The position numbers and the translations under genes were made by a program. Source: Setoptus koraiensis (taxonomy: Eukaryota; Arthropoda). From it: DNA of 64,000 bases. The notes under the pieces are model-generated. The model was not told the DNA's origin, did not search any database, and saw only the letters and a list, made by a program, of their open reading frames with translations. Numbering within the stretch: position 1 is the first letter of the stretch; each line of letters starts with the position of its first letter. Positions 35,509-48,700 of this stretch are shown here, piece by piece. The stretch spans positions 14,012,001 to 14,076,000 of the forward strand of contig CM106586.1 in NCBI GenBank assembly GCA_048013815.1, read 5' to 3'.

Positions 35509-37847
35509 CTGTAGAGGGGCCGCGTGGGGCGAGCAAGCCATATCTGGCATGCTAATGTGGGCGCTGCGCCGACTAATGTGCGCGAGTGTCATTACACATG
35601 AGTCGCATTATGATAATGTTAATAATAACAGCACAGGTAGCGGGTAATAATAATAAACAAACACAACCCCAGACGCACTATCAAATGCACGACCATATGA
35701 CTCGCTAGTCACCGGCGGCTAGTACCCGCGGACCGCGCCTGGTACCGGTGGCCGCGCCACACACCGACACGGCCGCTAGGCGCCGCTCGGGCCGTGCCGC
35801 CTAGCCGGCACAGGTTGTGCGACACACCATTTAGATGGCTCAGCCCGCTGGTGGACAGCTCGAAAGTGGATCAAGTGCAACTCTTGTTAGCCAATTTGTG
35901 GTTGCGACAATGGCCGCCAGGCGCGCAAACGAGGCCCGCTTGTTATGGTGGAACCTACCACGCTGGCACACCGACAGCCATTTGACCGGCTGACACATAT
36001 TGTCACGGACGAGCTTAAGTGCAGCCTAATCTGGTCTCTAATGTAGTCGAGTGTCTACTTCCGGCTTTCCGTCACACACACACACACGGGCCCGCTAAGC
36101 CGGCCAATATATCGATGGGCCGCCATGGATACGTTGCCCGGCCGATCATGTGGTGTCAGTTGGCGCCGTTGAGCGCCAACTAATAACGTTTCTGTCGCCG
36201 AGACGCTCGCAACCGGCAAACGGCGGGCGATCGCCGGGCGACCGGCCGCCGACCGACAACTGGCAGCCGGCCGGGTTCCGGCCAAGCGCGCTTGGCGAGC
36301 CGCAACTTGTTTAGCGAGCGCTCCGGCGGCGCGCGGCTCGCAACTGTTGTCGCTGTTTTGTTTATCTCGCTTTTTTGCTTTGTTTTTTGCCATTCGTTTC
36401 TGTTTTATCCGCTGCGTCGTCCGCTGTCGTTGTTATCGTTGGCTCGTTACGTTTCGTTTCGCATTGGCGGCGCTCGGTGTGTTTCACTCTGGGCCGCGTC
36501 GGATCGGCGCGGCGCGGCCCGGCCTCGAGCTTCAATTTAGCCGGCTCTCGATGCGCCTGCCTAGCTAGTCGCTCGCTGAGTTTCTCGCCGGCGTCGTTTC
36601 GTTTCGTTTAGTCTCGTTTCGACTCGTCCCGTCGCGCCCCATCTCGTCTCGCCGTCTCAGTGCGTTTTGACGCGACGCGGCTCGTCTCGTTTCGGCCTGT
36701 CGTTTCGCCATTGTGTGGGCCCTGGGCGTTGTTTCGCTCGGCAACAAGCGCTCGGCTGTTGCCTCGAACTGCCGCCTCCGCCGAGGCCGCTGTTGGCGCT
36801 GTTGTTGCTGTTGTTGTTGTTGCGACTGCCGCGAATATCGCCGTTACAGCTGCCACAACTGGCTGGCTGCCGCTCGCCCGTTCGCCCTGTTCGCTCCACT
36901 TGAGTCTCGCCATTCGACGGCCCCCTCGCTCGCTCGTCATTTTATTTTATCCGTTCGCAGCGAGCAACCTTTTGTCACTGGCTGCTGCCACGAAACAGCG
37001 CCATGACAGCGCCGCCTCGCCTGTCTGGTGCGGCCGCGGCTGCCATGCCAAACGGGCCGGCGCCGAGCAAACACTCACTTGACAATATAAATATAACTTG
37101 CCAACTGAATATACATTGTTGGTGTCTATTCGCTGTTTGCCGTCTCAATATAGACGGATATTATAATATCCACACACATACACACACACATAAATACATG
37201 TGCGCCACTTGAGCCCGACGACCGCCGACCCGGCCGACACTGGCAGCCATTTAAATATGCACCGCATATCCACGTGGCCGGGGCGCCCCATCGCTGCGAA
37301 ATATGAAATTATCGCCCTCGCCAGCGCGAATATCCGCGCCGCGCCGCACTGCGCCGAGCCAATATCCGAGCGGCTGATTGGGGCCGATGCAGAGCCGGAG
37401 ACGCGGCCGCAACGAGCGCGGGCTCTGTTGTTTTGCTGGCTAGTTAGCCTGTTGTTGACTCATCGTGAGTGCCAGCGCAATAAGTGTTGCTGTCTCGCCA
37501 AAATGCGCCCCCAGTCAATAGCCGGGGCGGCTCGTCACTCGTCGCAGCGCCACTCCACTTGTGTGCGCCTCTGTCATCATTGTCTCTAACCTTCAGCAAG
37601 CTTAATTTGCCAAGCTAGTGGGATTTATCCAATATAAATGCTGATGCGGCGCGCAAACAAACAACAATGGCTTGATGTGTCTTTGTTGTGTGTGTGTGTG
37701 TGTTAAAAGTGGATAAAACCATAGATAATTTGACAGCTCAACTCTTAATCTTGCCATCCAAACAAGCCGGCCGGCATCAGCAGGCCAACAGATGGCGCCA
37801 CAGTAGCGGGCAATCGTTGCTTCAACGAACGGCCACTAGGAGGCGCT

Positions 37848-37884
37848 GTGCCATCGACCACTTCCGCCAATTGATCGATGGCAC
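37848..37884. repeat. Inverted repeat, 10-bp perfect arms, 17-nt spacer
   Basis: GTGCCATCGA (37848-37857) pairs with 37875-37884. Confidence 0.6.
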
Positions 37885-38859
37885 GTATCTAAACAATACA
37901 ATTTGCCAATTTTTTGGTTTGCGGCTTTGTGAGAGAGCTCATTTGCTCATTTGCTCGAGCTGCCGAGCTCGACAGTGTTTGTGTCATATCTCAGGCCGTG
38001 TGTGATGTTAAATTGAATGGTGAAGATATTCAACAAGGAAGAATTTTGGCCGACAAAGTGAGAGCAAGCACAAGATTTTTCTGATCCCCTCAGACACCGG
38101 TGTCTCGATTGTTGTGTGACGGGCCCATGAGGCTGTTGATTAAGTTTTCAATCAAGATGTGCGTTCGGGAGAGAGCAACGAACGGAAGGGGCCGGCTGCC
38201 GCTGCCACTTAAACTAAATTGGAATCTAAATTAGAATCTAAATTAGAATGTCATGCGATGTGATTGTGATTAGCATGACTGGCTGGACGTTTTAGCTGCG
38301 AGCGTGGCAATAATTCAGGCGAGAGACGAGATTTGGTCTAGATTAGAGGAGCAGCGGCGCGGGCGCGGGCGCCAATTTGTTGTACGTGCACCCGAAGAGG
38401 GGGTCGCCGTGATGAAGAAACTAGACCGGCTATGTGTATTTGCGTGTGTGTGTGTGTGTGCGTGTTTGTGTTAAAACAATTACGTGACGTAAGTTGCTAA
38501 AATGCCCCCAACTTAATTTCATTTTAGTTGAAACTTGTACAGTTGTTGTGCGCCGGCGAGCGCCCCCTCCGACGAGCCAGGTTTGGCAGCGCCCGCGGTC
38601 CCCACAGTCCAATAGATGACAAGCCATGACAATTTGTATTACGTAACACGGCAGACAGACGGCGGACAGTTGGACTGTGAGCTGGCTGACTGACTGACTG
38701 ACTGACTGGCTGGCTGACTGGCTGGCAGACAGACGGGGAGACGGACAGACAAATTAAACAGCAAATGTTGTGCGAAATTTGCCCAGTTGACGGCGCGCCA
38801 GCAGCAGCGTCAGCGACCGACAAATTAGTCGCATGGTCACATAGTGCCAGTTCCATTGT

Positions 38860-38892
38860 CCAGTTTTGGGCACCGGGGGCCCCCAAAACTGG
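38860..38892. repeat. Hairpin, 11-bp perfect arms, 11-nt loop
   Basis: CCAGTTTTGGG (38860-38870) pairs with 38882-38892. Confidence 0.75.
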
Positions 38893-38997
38893 AAGCCAAC
38901 AGGCGACGAGCCCACCAGCAGACAGGGCTAATTGACGCGCTATTGGCCTGTCCATTATCTACTGCAAACACATGTCAGGCGCACGTTGGAGGGCGCC

Positions 38998-39059
38998 ACT
39001 GGACTCCAGTGACTGGACTCCAGTGACTGGACTCCAGTGACTGGACTCCAGTGACTGGA
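38998..39059. repeat. 14-bp tandem repeat, about 4.4 copies
   Basis: The unit ACTGGACTCCAGTG is itself palindromic (CACTGGA/TCCAGTG across the junction), so the array can fold in many ways. Confidence 0.95.
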
Positions 39060-40084
39060 GAGCCACAGCAGCGGAGGCGCACTGTTTGAGAATGTTGCGC
39101 AAGAATTGTCGACACACAGTGACAGGCTGCCCCGCTGGTCAGTATCAGTTGTTGACTGTGCCATCCGGTTGCACGACACTCCGGCCCGTTACACGAGACA
39201 GACACAGGGCAGCGCGTGCCTGCCACGATGAGGCCGGCGCCGGGCCGGGCCGGAGTGTGCAGCGGCGAGCCTAGTGACACACGGGCCAGTGTCGTCGGCG
39301 GGCCGGCCTGTCGAGACAATCGACACTGGCCTGCAGGCTACACAACAAGCGGCCAACATAAGCGATGGTGGCCAGTGTCGCCAAATTGATGATGTTTGAA
39401 AAGAGGCACGCACTATAGCGACTTTTGCGACTCGCTCGCTCGCCCGCTAGCCGCTGCCACTCTAACCGACGATGGCCGCGCGGGGGCCAGCTCACGACGC
39501 GCGAGCCCGCCAACAAGAGTCAACAGACGCGTGCAAACAACGCGCCACTGACAGACGGCTGGGCCAAGCCGGTGACGAAGACAAGATGGCGCCAGCGCCG
39601 TTTCCAGCCTGACACCAGCTCACACAACGGAGGCCCAGAGAGTAAATAAAGAGCGAGACAAGTGCAATTTTTGCGTGTGTGGGGCCCCCCTCGGCCCGTT
39701 CTTCGCTGGTCGTTTGACGACTACGAGACAACGATTGTAACATGTGCCATGCCGTCATGTGCTATTTCGACATCCGCCACTGGGCCCCAGCGCGCCAGAA
39801 ACTAGCACGAGCCAAAAGCGAGAGGCGAACAAAAAACGTCAAATTCAAATTGATTTGTCGTCATCTTGCGTGCTTGTCACTGGTCCGTGCCGCCGTTGCC
39901 GCCGCTGTTGTTGTTGGTGGTGCTGTCGCGGCTGTTGCGGCTGTTGTTGTTGTCGGCGTCGTTTCGTTGTTGTATATACACGGATGGCAGCAATGAGAAA
40001 TGTGTCGATGGTGTTCGAGGCGACAACCAAACTACCACCGGCTATATGTGCGCCGGTTGTGACTCAATGCTGGCGAACACACCA

Positions 40085-40262
40085 CCACAACTACAACTAC
40101 AACTGCAACTGCAACTACAACTACAACTACAACTACAACTACAACTACAACTACAACTACAACTACAACTACAACTACAACTACAACTACAACTACAACT
40201 ACAACTACAACTACAACTACAACTACAACTACAACTACAACTACAACTACAACTACAACTAC
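40085..40262. repeat. (CAACTA)n hexanucleotide array, about 29 copies
   Basis: Almost 180 bp of a six-base unit with only two variant units at the left end. Plus frames read Asn-Tyr or Leu-Gln polymers and minus frames poly-Val or Cys-Ser. None is supported as protein. Confidence 0.97.
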
Positions 40263-40934
40263 CACTGCGACCAGCGGCACACACAAGGAAAGATGAGGAA
40301 ACACAGAGGGCGCCACGCTAATTGAGCCAACTACACCAACCAGTGAGCTACATTGAGTGGAGCTGACAACGGTTGCGAGTTGGACACACTCTCTAGAAAG
40401 TGGCGCTGTGTCCAGCGATAAGTTTGATCCGGCCAGTGGCCGGCAGAGGAGCTGTGTGTGTGCTACCAGAAACTATAATCATCATTACTCTTGTGAGTTG
40501 TCGGCGGTCATCAACGGCCAGTGCAAGCGAATATGCCCACCAGCCAAAAGTCACGACGAGACAAAAGATAATCTTGCCAGCGAGAGGGCGAGAGTTATTT
40601 ATGTTGCATGGCGAGTGAGTGAAATAAGTGAGAGCGAGAGAGAGAGAGCGAGAGAGAGAGGCTAGAAGAAGTGATATACATGGTGGTATAAAACAAATTT
40701 CGTTGCCACACGAGCGCCCCTTTTGGTCAATATTAAAATAAATGAGCGCGCACTTTTACATTCTCTCTGTGTGTGTCGCTGCCCTCACACTCTGTGGCCA
40801 TCTCCATCTTTTTTCTGCTCTAATGTCCCGACGCTTGCACTGGCTCACAACGTTGATGATGATAATGGCGATCGCTGGCGGTGGTCATCTTGGTCATATT
40901 GCGCATCTAGTGGCGGCAATGAAAAATAGACCAT

Positions 40935-41075
40935 CAGCGGCAACAACAACAGCAGCAGCAACAACAGCAGCAGCAACAACAGCAGCAACAACGGCAACAG
41001 CAACAACAACAGCAACAACAACGGCAACAGCAACAACGACGGCAACAGCAACAACGACGGCAACAACAACAAGTC
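40935..41075. repeat. Degenerate CAA/CAG/CGG triplet tract
   Basis: About 140 bp of CAA, CAG and CGG words in three-base phase. Confidence 0.85.
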
Positions 41076-42044
41076 GCCATTGGCGCAACCACAACAACAG
41101 TTTCATTACATTTAATGGTCTCTGTGTCTGTTGTCAGAATAGATATACGCACAGCGCGCCATTCGCAGCGGCTATTTTATCAGATGAGCAATGGATAAAA
41201 TGGGCAAGCAATGAACACACTGACTGGGCAAAGAGCCAAAGTGAAAATGACCAACTGACCAAGTGAACCGACGACTCAACGAGTGCTGAATAACGACTAG
41301 GCGGCGCTTCAATCTGTAGCCATCCGGAGGGAGATACAGCCTGTATCGTACAAGCCAGGGGAGATGCTGGCCAGGCCAGACCGGGCCAACGAGCTTGTGG
41401 GCACTAGTCGAAGAAGGGGAGAACTTGTACTACTGCTGGACACACACTGGGGAGAGAAAGGGAGATCTGGCGGCCAGTTGTTATCACCTAATCACAACAA
41501 ATTAGGTTCAGTGGTCATCATTCACAACAACAGCAACGGCAGCAACTGGCCACTAATAATCCACTGTCACCACCAGCGCTGGCCCTCTATCTGTGCGTGT
41601 GTGCATCACCGCTTGGCAGCTTCCGCTTCCTGACGATGCAAAGGCAACAATCGCCTCGGGCTCTGGCTGTGTGCCGCTTATTGCTTATGACGTCGTTGTA
41701 TAGAGTGCGCTGCATTATACAGTCTGTACAGACCAGCGCGGGCCCCACTGCTGGCCGGTAAAGGGTGATATATGGCTCTGGCCACTGTCTATTTCGGCGG
41801 GCAATTGCGCAACACTGGCCGACAGTGCACACTGCAGCGTATTAGCGAGCCATAATTTGATTTTGAGAATTGCAATTCAAAATTGAACTGGACAAGACAA
41901 CATTGCGATGCTTGCACTTGTGAGCATAGCGCCAACATAGTCGCGGCCTAAACAAATCCAACTAGTCGCCACTGGCCAGTTGCATCCAGCCGGGCGGCCT
42001 ATTTTGTATTTAGGTTGCACCTAAATTTGAATTAGGCCTCCCCT

Positions 42045-42120
42045 AGTGTAGTCTGGTGTAGCCCAGTGTGGCCCAGTATGCCCTAGTCTGGCCTAGTCTG
42101 GCGCAGTGCGGCCTAGTGTA
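42045..42120. repeat. Diverged 10-bp tandem repeat
   Basis: AGTCTGGCCT-like units (AGTGTGGCCC, AGTATGCCCT, AGTCTGGCCT, AGTGCGGCCT) follow one another. Confidence 0.85.
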
Positions 42121-42958
42121 GTGGAGCACTCTGCCGGCTCACCGGCGCCCGGAGAGTGGCCGACTTACGGGCCCATCATTGGAGGCGCCTTGGAGCGGAA
42201 CAGTGGCTGCTCCGGGGCCCTTTATGGCCCTTTTCGGTGATTTACGGTGCTTTATGGGCCCTTATGAGGGCCGCGCTGGCTGGTGGGCCGGCTTAGCAGC
42301 GCGCCGCGCCGTTCGCGGCCGTTCACACTCGGCCGGTATTAAACAAAATATATGGCCGGCGCCTAAGAGGAAAATTAGCTCTCACTGCTACTCTTCCACT
42401 TCGATTACCTAACATCACATAACTAACTATGCAGCTTGTAAGCTATAACGCGCGCGCGCGCGCGAGCAACATCAATGGGGGCCATATTTGCGGTGAGAAT
42501 AGGCGGAAACAGGGCCCGCCGGCGAGCCCGCTCAGCAGCGGAATCCGATCCGCACCGCACCGCATCGATCCAACGGCCGTCATCCATGGTCATTGGAGCT
42601 GACGATAACTGACTTGTGAATTCTCTTTGCTTGCTCGCAAGCGATGCGATCGGCCGAGCGGGGGGCCCAATGAAGATTCTTCGCTTTTCATTATCACTGC
42701 AAAAGTATCGTTAGTGTCGGTGATCACAGTCGATGCGCCCGTGTTGCACGGCGCCACCCGCGACCCGGCTACCGGCTTGCGACCAATTGGGGCTCCCGGC
42801 GCCAGCTTCCAGCAGAGCACTGGGGCCCGCACAGCGATTGCCACGCTGCACAGCATTGCACAATATCCGGAACACCGGAAAATGGCCCACTACCGGTGCA
42901 GCAGCAGCGGCCGGGTATTACGTAATGCTTGTTTTTTGGCGGCGCCGGCTCCCATTAA

Positions 42959-42959
<1 letters not shown>

Positions 42960-43006
<47 letters not shown>
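42960..43006. repeat. (TG)n microsatellite, 47 bp uninterrupted
   Basis: This is the longest perfect dinucleotide run of the window. Confidence 0.95.
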
Positions 43007-43007
<1 letters not shown>

Positions 43008-45064
43008 GGCTTGCGCACGAGCGGCATTGACAAATCGAAAGCGCCGCACAAGTCGGCCCGACGAGTGCGCCGGCGACGACGATATATGACGATTGCCGCG
43101 AGCCGGTAATTATCAATTGGCCGGCGCTTGGCTTACGCCGCTGTCACCGGGCTACGGCCGCCACGGGCTGATTTATGCCCCATGCACGGGAGCGGCGTAC
43201 CCGGCGCGCCCGACATATTAGCACGGCACAAACAGCCAGCATAATTCATAATGGGCCGCGGCCCGTTCGCGGCCGCACCGAACCGTTCACAAGGCCGCCC
43301 ACTGCTGCCATTACCGCCGGCTCACTATTATCCGACGGGCAACGACGGGTGAATCTTGTATCTTGTTGTATCTGTTTGGCTGTCGGTAATTTTGTGTGTG
43401 TGCGTTACTTAGCACGCTTTTCGGGCATTACGTAATGCAGTTGTTTGTATGTGCGATATGATGATGAAATTGGCAGCTACGTCGGTGTCGTCGTTTCTTT
43501 TGCGCGCGCGTCTCGGGTCCGCCGCGCTTTTTATCGTCTCCCCTCGCTGATCGCGGCCCCCTGGCCGCGCTGGGGCCCTGCTTGTCGCGGGCCTACGCTT
43601 GTCGTGTCGCCCCGCGCGCCGCGCGCCGCTTTTTATCGTCGCGCCAGACAAGCAAGACGACGGCGCCAGTTAGTTCAGTTATTAGCTAGAGCTGGAGCTG
43701 GAGCTGGGGCGGTTGTAGCTGGCGCGAGCGGCGCGGATGCCCGTTGGGTGAAAGCCATTGAAATGAAGTTGCCACAAAGGAGGTGGCACGATGAAATATT
43801 GATATTTTCACCGCTTGTCAGCGGCGATGTTGGCTGGCGCGTCGTGCTCGAACGGCGCCCCTCGCCCGCTCTGCCAACGCTGCGCGGGCCCCACTTCGGC
43901 TGCCCGGTCTGGGGCCGGTCGCTCAATGGCTTTGCCTCTAATGGGCACACGGGCGAATGGGGCCGTTTGGGGCCCGCGACGGCTGGCCACGCTGCCAGCA
44001 CGCGAAAAACACAACACATAATCATTGGGGCCGGCAACAAAGAAGCAGCCAGTTGGCGAAATGTGGCTGCCAAAAGAACAAAACGCACCAGCCAGCAGAT
44101 TTAGGCCGAAAAAATCATTTATTCACATCATATACACAAAGGTGCACAACACACCAGAATGGGGCCGGCCAGCAAACTTATCGCGGCTGCCGGCGCGTGC
44201 TGCGCCCCGTCCGGCTGTGCGGGACGCGAGCCGATTTTATCTGCGCTCGCTAGCCGGCCGGCTGTCGATAGACGGACGAAGGGGTATTATCTCGCGGCGG
44301 GCCGGCTCCAATTTGTTTATCAATGGACTCACACACACACACACACATAATAGGCCGCTATATACAAATTGGCATTATGGTGACACACCGACGCACCGAG
44401 GCTCGCCAGCGGATAGGGGGAGCCCGCGCGGAGCAGCTATCCGCTGCGAAGTTGTCCGCCGGCGCCGCCGCTTGGGCACCGCCGGCGCTAATTGTATGTG
44501 GCAGCGGCGGCGGCGGCGGCGGTGCCCTAGCGCGCCACTGGCCCAAATATAATGAATGGGAGGCGGCGCGTCGGGCTCGCATTAGACCACGACGACGACG
44601 ACAACGGCGCGCCGGGTTTAATCAAGCATTACGAATTGGGGAGACGTCAATGAGGCTCGTGCGCCTATGAATCATCTGACGCGCGAATCATGTGACGCGA
44701 ATCGTCTGACGGGCGCGCAAACCATTCGAGGCGCGAATCATGCGAGCCGCGAATCGTGCGAGCCGCGAATCGTGCCAAGGGGGGGGGGCGCCCGTCGTGA
44801 GATTCTCGCAAACCGCGCGCGTACCGCTAGACTGGCGGCGCAAATAGACACTAGTTTAGCGCTAGCCCAGTAGCGGCGCCCGTATGCAGCCGGGATTGCC
44901 CGTGGCCGAAAGCGTTGCCAATTGCGCGCGCGATTCGTTGATTATGTAATCAACTCGTACACTATCATCATGTTGGTTGCCTCATCGGCCAACCGAGCAG
45001 CGGCGCCAGCGGCACCGTCGACAGGCGACCGGCGGCCGGCGAGATTAGGGCCGGGCTTACAAGC

Positions 45065-45091
45065 TAGTCATGCTAGTAACAAGCATGACTA
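45065..45091. repeat. Hairpin, 10-bp perfect arms, 7-nt loop
   Basis: TAGTCATGCT (45065-45074) pairs with 45082-45091. Confidence 0.6.
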
Positions 45092-46250
45092 TAATTATCT
45101 TTCCTATCTCGGTCTTGTCTGAAGCCCAGCTAGCCGGCGCTCGACAAGCGCCGGACACGCCGCATCGTCAATCGGGCCGGGCCGGGCCGGGCCGGCCGAC
45201 CGGCCGGCGAGTTAAACCATGCACCATGGATGGGGGCGCCACTTGGAAGCGGATTTGCGCGATAAAGAATAAATTGGCCCAACGGCGAGACCGCTTTTTC
45301 TCGCTCACTGTTCGTTAAATAACTCTCTGGCAGGGCCGACCCACCGGCCCGCACTGCACAGCCAGGCAAATGAGGCCATACGAAAGTTTCAATCGCAACA
45401 ACAACGCAATCCAATACCAACCACCAGCGCGCCTCCAATCATCGCCGCTAGACGCCGCATGATAATAATAATCCTCGAGTGCTAATGAATAGGTGACTAG
45501 GTGCCGTTATCGGCGCTTGGCATAGCGCGACAGCGAGCAACTCGGCCGAGAATAAGAAGACGCAGTGAGTCACAGTGATAATAAATGCGCCTTTTCACGC
45601 CTCCGCGAACAAAAGAGCCAGCCAAAGAATGATGACACTACGATTGTGTCATTGTGGGCCCCTCTGTTCGCGCGTGTCGGTCGCCATTTGTCGCCGCTGA
45701 GCCGTCCGAGCGTCGCCCATGTCGAAGCGGCAGCCGCGGCTGGCCCCAGATTGCAGACACACTTTGCATAGCTGTAATCATGTCAACTGGCTCGCTCGAG
45801 TCAATTACGGCCACCCGCAACTCAACTCCGCGACCTAGCGGCGAAATTGCCTTGGCTGCCCCTGGTGGCGACAAAGCCCACTACCAATGGGCGCTCCTGG
45901 GCGATATTTAGCATGCATATTTAGCATGCTGGTCGCTCGACGCGGCCACAATTGTTGATTGGCTATCGCCAAAACTGTGGCACACACACATTGTCAATTC
46001 AACTAACACTGTAACACTGAATTCGACCGACACGTTCCAGTTAGTTGAGCGAACGAACGAGAGGGGGCCAACTGGTTGCAGCCGGCATGCAACGAGTTGC
46101 ATTATTCGGCCAGCATGTCAGCACTAACAATTGTAAATGGAGGCGCTTGTCAGCGGGAGGCCGTCGAGTTTTAGCTGCTCGCTCAATTGATAGTCTCGCG
46201 GGTTGTCACATAAGGGCGCACTGGCAGTTGTTACATAACAACAACTACCT

Positions 46251-46335
46251 GTGAGCCAGCGGCAACACTGGACAGTTGCTCCGACGAGGCCACTGTCCAA
46301 GCAAGAGCGAGGCGCCAGTGTCGCCGCTGGCTCAC
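46251..46335. repeat. Inverted repeat, 21-bp arms with one mismatch, 43-nt spacer
   Basis: GTGAGCCAGCGGC, A, ACACTGG (46251-46271) pairs with 46315-46335 except at one base. The spacer contains a nested GGACAGT/ACTGTCC pair. In RNA of the plus strand the mismatch is not a pair. In RNA of the minus strand it would be a G-U wobble. Confidence 0.9.
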
Positions 46336-46792
46336 CTGAGCCGGCTGATCAATCTCGCAAATAATTGCTTGATGAATGATGGCATTGTTTTTAAAGCGCT
46401 TATCCCTTTAGTGTGCGCTTGTCAGTCTGAACATTAGTTGTCTCGCTGTCGCCGGCTGTGTCGGCCGCGAGATGTAGCCAGCGAAATAGGCTTAAAATAG
46501 GCGCACAACAAAAGGGTTCCACAGACAACAACAATGGGTCGCGCCGAGAGGCGAAAAAGAGATTAATGGACGCATCTCTCCGTCCATTACATAATATATA
46601 ATGTTGATAATGGATAGTACAATATTTATTTTATTATGTTTATGCGCCCATCGGCACCACAAAACGACAGCAGACATGATGTGAATATGTGCGACACGAG
46701 CCTTTGCTCTGTCGCCATTCAGTCAGCGGCTTGTCGCGGCCCAATGAAATCAGTTAATTTGCCATTTATCCATTATCCATTCGTCGCTGTCT

Positions 46793-46853
46793 TACTGTCA
46801 CCGGCAATGTTGATGTCGTCGCTGTCTATCTATCGACATTGCCGGTGACAGTA
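46793..46853. repeat. Hairpin, 18-bp perfect arms (22 bp with two mismatches), 25-nt loop
   Basis: TACTGTCACCGGCAATGT (46793-46810) pairs exactly with 46836-46853. Pairing continues outward and inward with single mismatches. Confidence 0.95.
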
Positions 46854-48594
46854 GGACCGTTGATTTATATTGTTGGCTCATTGGGGCCGATATGCGACAA
46901 CAGTGCGCCAATCGGTCCCATTGAATTGTGCCATTGCATTGTGTTGTGTATTGGCCAATTTATCTATCTATCTATACGCGCCGGTCGACTCTGACAATAA
47001 CAACGGCATACCAGCCACCACAATAGACGACATAAACGTCACGTAATGAACAATGGACGACACAAAGGCACAAACAAATAAAAAGCATAAATCGGCTTAA
47101 TTGCAGCGATTGTCGCAGCCGACAACAACCACCATTGTGATCCATTGTGATTTGCGCGCGCGCTGGACACGACTATTTATATCAATAATTGTCAAGCTTA
47201 AATATTCAAATTGCTCGTGAATACCGCCCAAATCATTAGTTAATAGACGGCGCTCGCTGCCTGGGGCGCCCAATTACTGTCTATCCATACGATAGCCATA
47301 CCATAGCCATACTGCGCCAACCATAGTTCACACGATTCATTGTTGCCGGCGCCGCGGCACCCCGATCATCGGAGCCCGATGGCTGCCCAATTAATTGTGG
47401 TGGCCCGCGAGCTTCGGCCCGCTCGCTGCCAGATGTCGCTGCAAGCCCGCTCCAAATAGCCGCCTATTCACAATTGGTGAGACACAAATTGACACCGGCC
47501 ACTCCAATTGAGTGACTAGATAACTCTCTCGAGTCAGGCTGATAGTATCAGCCAGTGGCCACAGACAGCCCAGCGACCGGTGCCCGCCGCGAGAGGGCGC
47601 CCGGCCGGCCCGAGCGCCCTGAGCAGCGCACAGCGAGACTGCACAAAGTTGTGAGAGTGGCAGCTAGTTAGCCGGCTAATCGCCGCTGTGAGCCGCCGCC
47701 GTCTTGCTATTTTTATCCATTCGCTCCCTGGCAGCGTCTTGAGTGTGTGTGTGTGTGCGTTCGTTTTATGCTAATTTGAAATTTGTCTGACATTTTCAAA
47801 CTTGTCTCTTTGTGTGCCGCTATCCCGTCTATTGTCTCCTCCTGATTGACTGTTGTTGCGTCGTGTTGCGTTGTGTCGTTATTGCGGTCGCAGTTTTAGC
47901 GGCAGTCTAGACTGTCTAGACGAGCGCAATTTTTTACTGCCAGGCTGCCACTTTTGGCCGGCGTATTATTGATAATTAAGGGCGCATATTATCATTAATA
48001 ATGGTGGGCCATTGTTGTAGCTGCGGCTGACATTGGCACAGAAAGCTGGCCTTGGCGCCCTCTGTGCACCGTGCATTGCGCGCCGGCTGCGCTGCAACGG
48101 CACAGCCAGCGTCGTTGTTTGTTTGCGCTGGCATGTCCGATCTTGGCCATTGTTTCGCGGGCCGTAATGACGCGCGGGTGCCCAACCCGCGCGGGCGCTT
48201 GAAAACCGACCGAAGCGTGCCGCTTGTTTTATTTGTTTTATGTTTGTGAGTTGACAGGATGACGATTTTATTTTTATGCGTACGGGTGTGTTGGGTCGCC
48301 ACTTGTCGGCGCGCTCTTGTCGCTGTGCTGCGCTGCGCGGCGCCGCGCGCACAGTGCGCGCCAAGACGCTGGCTGGCCGCTGACGGAGCGCTGCGCCCGA
48401 CAAGCTCGGCTCGGCTCGGCTCGGCTGGGCTAATTTGTGAGTTTGAATTCTCATGGAATCTAATCCAGTGCCTGCTCTAATGGATGGCGAGCCAAATATG
48501 AGAGCGAGCGAGAGTAAATTCACACAAGCTTGCGACGTAGCTCGCTTGATAATGGCGCTGATTGTGTTGGCGTTGCCTTGGCGACACAGCGCCG

Positions 48595-48700
48595 ACGACA
48601 ACGGCAGCGCCGACGACAACGGCAGCGACGACGACAACAGCGCCAGCAACAGCAGCAACGACAACAGAAGCGGCAGCGCCAACGACGACAACGGCGCCGA
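48595..48700. repeat. Degenerate CGACAACGGCAGC-type tract
   Basis: Three-base periodic sequence. It is open in more than one frame and reads as Asp/Asn/Gly/Ser or Arg/Gln polymers. Confidence 0.85.

Larger units (their letters stand above)
32642..46250 (-). other. GC-rich non-coding DNA, probably upstream intron, first part
   Basis: No exon is recognised. I looked on the minus strand for the family's N-terminal basic KRS...GTRV-like motif and the AAMVL.SLSCSP-like motif and did not find them. A GTAAGT donor at 42142-42147 (minus strand, phase 0) ends a 33-codon open Lys/Pro/Gly-rich stretch, but its acceptor side is poor. The stretch holds the largest simple array of the window (40085-40262) and hairpins at 35443-35508, 37848-37884, 38860-38892 and 45065-45091. 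Confidence 0.5.

Noticed and set aside
40085-40320. Long Asn-Tyr, Leu-Gln, Val or Cys-Ser polymer frames
   Set aside because: They are readings of the (CAACTA)n array in different frames and strands.
46336-46400. Minus-strand open stretch ending at CAG|GTGAGC (46335)
   Set aside because: The donor is created by the arm of the 21-bp inverted repeat, and no acceptor with a pyrimidine tract precedes the short open stretch.
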